A DNA stretch of 28,699 bases from Flavobacteriales bacterium MED-G22 (GTDB lineage Bacteria; Bacteroidota; Bacteroidia; Flavobacteriales; Flavobacteriaceae), in the NCBI GenBank assembly GCA_002457295.1, contig NTKF01000016.1, positions 1 to 28,699 of the forward strand, written 5' to 3'. The position numbers were made by a program, and so were the translations under genes. Shown piece after piece: positions 25,920 to 28,699 of the stretch. The stretch's first letter is position 1. The number at the start of each line of letters is the position of its first letter. The notes beneath the pieces were generated by a model. It saw only the letters and a program-made list of their open reading frames with translations, had not been told where the DNA came from and searched no databases.

Positions 25920-26984
25920 ATGACAATCATTTTGACACTTACCATTCTTGTTTTAGTTGCAATTGGCTTGTGGCAAATCACAAAAATCTTTGAACTTTCT
26001 CAGACAAAGCGTGAAAATACACAAGTAGCTAACGACAATGACAACAATTGGAACGGAAAGCTTCTCTTTGCTTTCTTACTTTTTATCTATTTAATCACGA
26101 TTTATTCCTTTTGGGCCTATGGCGATGTGCTCCTCCCAAAGGCCGCCTCTGAGCACGGTTCAGACTATGACAGCCTGCTGTGGATCTCTTTTGCTATTAT
26201 CTTTTTTGTACAAACCATAACACAAGCTCTCTTACATTATTTTGGCTATAAATATAGAGGCAAGAAAGGCAAGAAAGCCTTATTCTATTCAGACAATGAC
26301 AGGTTGGAATTTTTATGGACGATCATTCCAGTAATTGCCTTAGCAGGATTAATACTCTATGGGCTCTACACTTGGACAAATATTATGACAGTAGAAGAAA
26401 ATGATGAAGCGCTAATTGTAGAATTATATGCCCAGCAATTCAACTGGAAAGCACGCTATGCTGGAGAAGACGGTGTATTGGGAGATGCCAATGTTCGGTT
26501 CTTACAAGATTTTGATGGGCGCAACCTTGTAGGTATTGATGCCACTGACCCCAACGGCTTTGATGATGTGGTTGTTCAAGAATTGCATCTGCCTGTGGGA
26601 AGAGAAATCATTTTCAAAATGCGTTCGCAAGATGTATTGCATTCAGCTTACATGCCCCACTTTAGAGCACAAATGAATTGTGTTCCTGGAATGATCACAG
26701 AATTTGCATTCACACCTACCATGACCACTACGCAAATGCGAAATGACCCCGACATGATTGACAAAGTAAAAAAGATCAATAAAATTCGTTATGACAAAAG
26801 TCAAGTGCTAATTGCAAACGGAGAAGAGGCTTTAGAGCCCTATGAATTTGATTATTTGTTACTTTGCAATAAAATTTGTGGAGCTTCTCACTATAATATG
26901 CAGATGAAAATTATAGTAGAATCTCCAGAGGAGTATGAAAAATGGATGGAAGAACAACAAACTTTCGCAGAAGTAATTCAATAA
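25920..26984 (+). CDS. coxB: Cytochrome c oxidase subunit II (CuA subunit)
   Basis: Subunit II takes electrons from cytochrome c (here probably ActE) through the dinuclear CuA centre. The CuA ligands are H241, C316, C320, H324 and M327 (CNKICGASHYNM). Lysine replaces the usual glutamate in the CxExC part; in classical oxidases that glutamate gives a backbone ligand and helps bind Mg. Four hydrophobic segments are visible (about 2-22, 48-68, 85-108 and 130-150) instead of two, so the protein has an extra N-terminal pair. At 354 residues it is longer than classical subunits, and it has no fused cytochrome c. It lies 20 bp ahead of coxA. Confidence 0.94.
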   Translation: MTIILTLTILVLVAIGLWQITKIFELSQTKRENTQVANDNDNNWNGKLLFAFLLFIYLITIYSFWAYGDVLLPKAASEHGSDYDSLLWISFAIIFFVQTITQALLHYFGYKYRGKKGKKALFYSDNDRLEFLWTIIPVIALAGLILYGLYTWTNIMTVEENDEALIVELYAQQFNWKARYAGEDGVLGDANVRFLQDFDGRNLVGIDATDPNGFDDVVVQELHLPVGREIIFKMRSQDVLHSAYMPHFRAQMNCVPGMITEFAFTPTMTTTQMRNDPDMIDKVKKINKIRYDKSQVLIANGEEALEPYEFDYLLLCNKICGASHYNMQMKIIVESPEEYEKWMEEQQTFAEVIQ

Positions 26985-27004
26985 AAATTTAAAAAAAAAT
27001 AGAT

Positions 27005-28699
27005 ATGTCAACAGTAGCAGCGAAAATACACGAGGAGGATCACGGACATCATCACAAAGAAACTTTTATTACGAAATATGTTTTTAGTCAAGATCATAAG
27101 ATGATCTCAAAACAATATCTCATCACGGGATTGTTTATGGGTATCATTGGTATTGCGATGTCTTTACTATTTCGTTTACAATTAGCCTGGCCAGAACAAC
27201 CCTTTGGCGTTTTTGAGGTTTTATTAGGTAAATGGGCTCCAGACGGGGTTATGGATCCAAATGTATATTTAGCCTTAGTCACTATTCACGGAACCATTAT
27301 GGTTTTTTTCGTGCTCACAGCTGGTCTGAGTGGAACTTTCAGTAACCTTTTAATTCCATTACAAATTGGGGCACGTGATATGGCCTCTGGTCTGTTAAAC
27401 ATGATTTCTTTCTGGTTATTTTTTCTTTCCAGTGTCATTATGGTCATCTCCCTATTTGTTGAAGCAGGCCCTGCAGCAGCAGGTTGGACTATCTACCCAC
27501 CGTTGAGTGCGCTTCCTCAAGCACAACCAGGTTCTGGTTTAGGAATGACACTATGGTTGGTGTCTATGGCAATTTTTATTGCTTCCTCGCTTCTAGGATC
27601 ATTAAATTATATTGTAACTGTAATAAATCTGAGAACAAAAGGGATGAGCATGACGCGTCTGCCACTCACCATTTGGGCATTTTTCGTTACGGCCATTATT
27701 GGAGTTGTTTCTTTCCCAGTATTACTTTCTGCTGCCTTGCTCCTCATTATGGATCGAAGTTTTGGAACCTCATTTTTTCTTTCAGACATTTTCATTCAGG
27801 GAGAAGTACTACATTATCAAGGAGGGTCACCCGTATTATACGAACACCTTTTTTGGTTCTTAGGGCACCCAGAGGTGTATATCGTATTGTTACCGGCTCT
27901 AGGTATAACCTCAGAAATTATTGCAACCAATGCTAGAAAACCCATCTTTGGCTATCGTGCCATGGTAGCTTCTATTTTAGCTATAGCCTTCTTATCAACT
28001 ATTGTTTGGGGGCACCACATGTTTATTTCAGGAATGAATCCTTTCTTGGGTTCGGTCTTTACTTTCACCACCTTATTGATTGCAATTCCTTCAGCTGTAA
28101 AAGCCTTTAATTATATCACAACCCTTTGGAAAGGAAATTTACAACTCAATCCAGCAATGCTGTTTTCCATCGGTTTGGTCTCAACATTTATTACAGGTGG
28201 ACTGACTGGAATTATTTTAGGAGATAGTACTCTAGATATTAATGTTCATGACACTTATTTTGTGGTTGCACATTTCCATTTGGTGATGGGAATTTCTGCA
28301 CTCTATGGCTTATTTGCTGGCGTCTATCACTGGTTCCCTAAAATGTTTGGACGAATGATGAATAAAAATTTAGGCTACGTACACTTTTGGGTCACAGCAG
28401 TTTGTGCTTATGGGGTCTTTTTCCCTATGCACTTTATAGGGATGGCAGGTCTTCCTAGAAGATATTATACCAACACAGCTTTTCCCTATTTTGATGATTT
28501 AGCAGACATCAATGTGCTAATCACTGTATTTGCCCTTGTTGCCGGAGCAGCTCAGATTGTGTTTCTCTATAACTTCATTCACAGTATGTTCTATGGCAAA
28601 CCAACAGAACAAAACCCATGGCGATCAAATACGTTGGAGTGGACTGCTCCTATAGCGCATTTTCACGGCAATTGGGAAGGTGAAATTCCACATGTTCAT
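27005..28699 (+). CDS. coxA: Cytochrome c oxidase subunit I (partial, C-terminus off the right edge)
   Basis: This is the catalytic heme-copper subunit that reduces oxygen to water and pumps protons. 565 codons are in the window; roughly 30-40 more are expected. Heme and copper ligands are all present: H95 (low-spin heme), H288 with Y292 in GHPEVY, H337-H338, and H423 and H425 in HDTYFVVAHFH. The glutamate of HPEVY (E290) and the K-channel lysine (K366, SAVKAFNY) mark an A-family oxidase of the A1 type. The N-terminus is histidine-rich (HEEDHGHHHKE). It is the last gene seen of the act-cox cluster; subunits III and IV should follow to the right. Confidence 0.96.
   Translation, partial: MSTVAAKIHEEDHGHHHKETFITKYVFSQDHKMISKQYLITGLFMGIIGIAMSLLFRLQLAWPEQPFGVFEVLLGKWAPDGVMDPNVYLALVTIHGTIMVFFVLTAGLSGTFSNLLIPLQIGARDMASGLLNMISFWLFFLSSVIMVISLFVEAGPAAAGWTIYPPLSALPQAQPGSGLGMTLWLVSMAIFIASSLLGSLNYIVTVINLRTKGMSMTRLPLTIWAFFVTAIIGVVSFPVLLSAALLLIMDRSFGTSFFLSDIFIQGEVLHYQGGSPVLYEHLFWFLGHPEVYIVLLPALGITSEIIATNARKPIFGYRAMVASILAIAFLSTIVWGHHMFISGMNPFLGSVFTFTTLLIAIPSAVKAFNYITTLWKGNLQLNPAMLFSIGLVSTFITGGLTGIILGDSTLDINVHDTYFVVAHFHLVMGISALYGLFAGVYHWFPKMFGRMMNKNLGYVHFWVTAVCAYGVFFPMHFIGMAGLPRRYYTNTAFPYFDDLADINVLITVFALVAGAAQIVFLYNFIHSMFYGKPTEQNPWRSNTLEWTAPIAHFHGNWEGEIPHVH

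Noticed and set aside
27484..27936. 150-codon plus-strand open frame inside coxA
   Set aside because: It lies in another frame fully within the strongly conserved subunit I gene, whose ligands are all in the main frame; the peptide has no family features.
1..28699. tRNA, rRNA, CRISPR, insertion sequence or prophage signals
   Set aside because: None were recognised: no cloverleaf-like or repeat-spacer arrays, no transposase or integrase frames, and gene order looks like conserved chromosome.

Overview
The window is A+T-rich DNA from a member of the Bacteroidota, most likely a marine-type Flavobacteriaceae. The support is the gene content and order (rimP-nusA-infB, then a SPOR protein, then an alternative complex III / cytochrome oxidase cluster), a SusC/TonB-type outer-membrane receptor, Bacteroidota-style promoters (-7 TAnnTTTG), A-rich leaders and few Shine-Dalgarno sites. 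I cannot name the species. I see no rRNA, tRNA, CRISPR array, insertion sequence or prophage.

Region 1 (1-3712, minus strand): an oxidative module. It holds a molybdenum hydroxylase of the isoquinoline 1-oxidoreductase / aldehyde oxidase type, with a large Tat-exported lipoprotein-like subunit cut by the left edge and a small 2Fe-2S subunit, followed upstream by an aldo/keto reductase.

Region 2 (3990-9937): assimilatory sulfate reduction. A tightly packed minus-strand operon encodes a small DUF2061 membrane protein, CysH, CysD and CysN. A TonB-dependent receptor with a lone CxxC in its plug lies next in line. A divergent Rrf2-family regulator faces the operon. The 117-bp gap between them carries a perfect 17-bp palindrome placed between the two predicted promoters, which is a good operator candidate. 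CysH has the Fe-S cysteines of an APS reductase, so the pathway probably runs from sulfate through APS directly to sulfite.

Region 3 (9932-12534, minus strand): a two-gene unit, a MoxR/magnesium-chelatase-like AAA+ ATPase and a VWA protein with an intact MIDAS motif. Its client is unknown.

Region 4 (12643-17059, plus strand): rimP-nusA-infB, a transcription and translation operon. A terminator-like hairpin with eight T residues ends three bases before the rimP start codon, suggesting attenuation of the operon, possibly by NusA itself. A small secreted SPOR-domain protein (minus strand) converges on infB with overlapping stop codons.

Region 5 (17567-28699, plus strand): the respiratory cluster actABCDEF-coxB-coxA, coxA cut by the right edge. 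Alternative complex III oxidises menaquinol and passes electrons through c-type hemes to an A-type heme-copper oxidase. The genes are nearly contiguous and several abut or overlap, which points to one transcript and to a supercomplex.

Most of this is conserved chromosomal core. The parts most worth a second look are the palindrome in the sulfur regulon, the receptor attached to it, the rimP leader hairpin, the uncertain ActA start and the histidine-rich loop of ActF.
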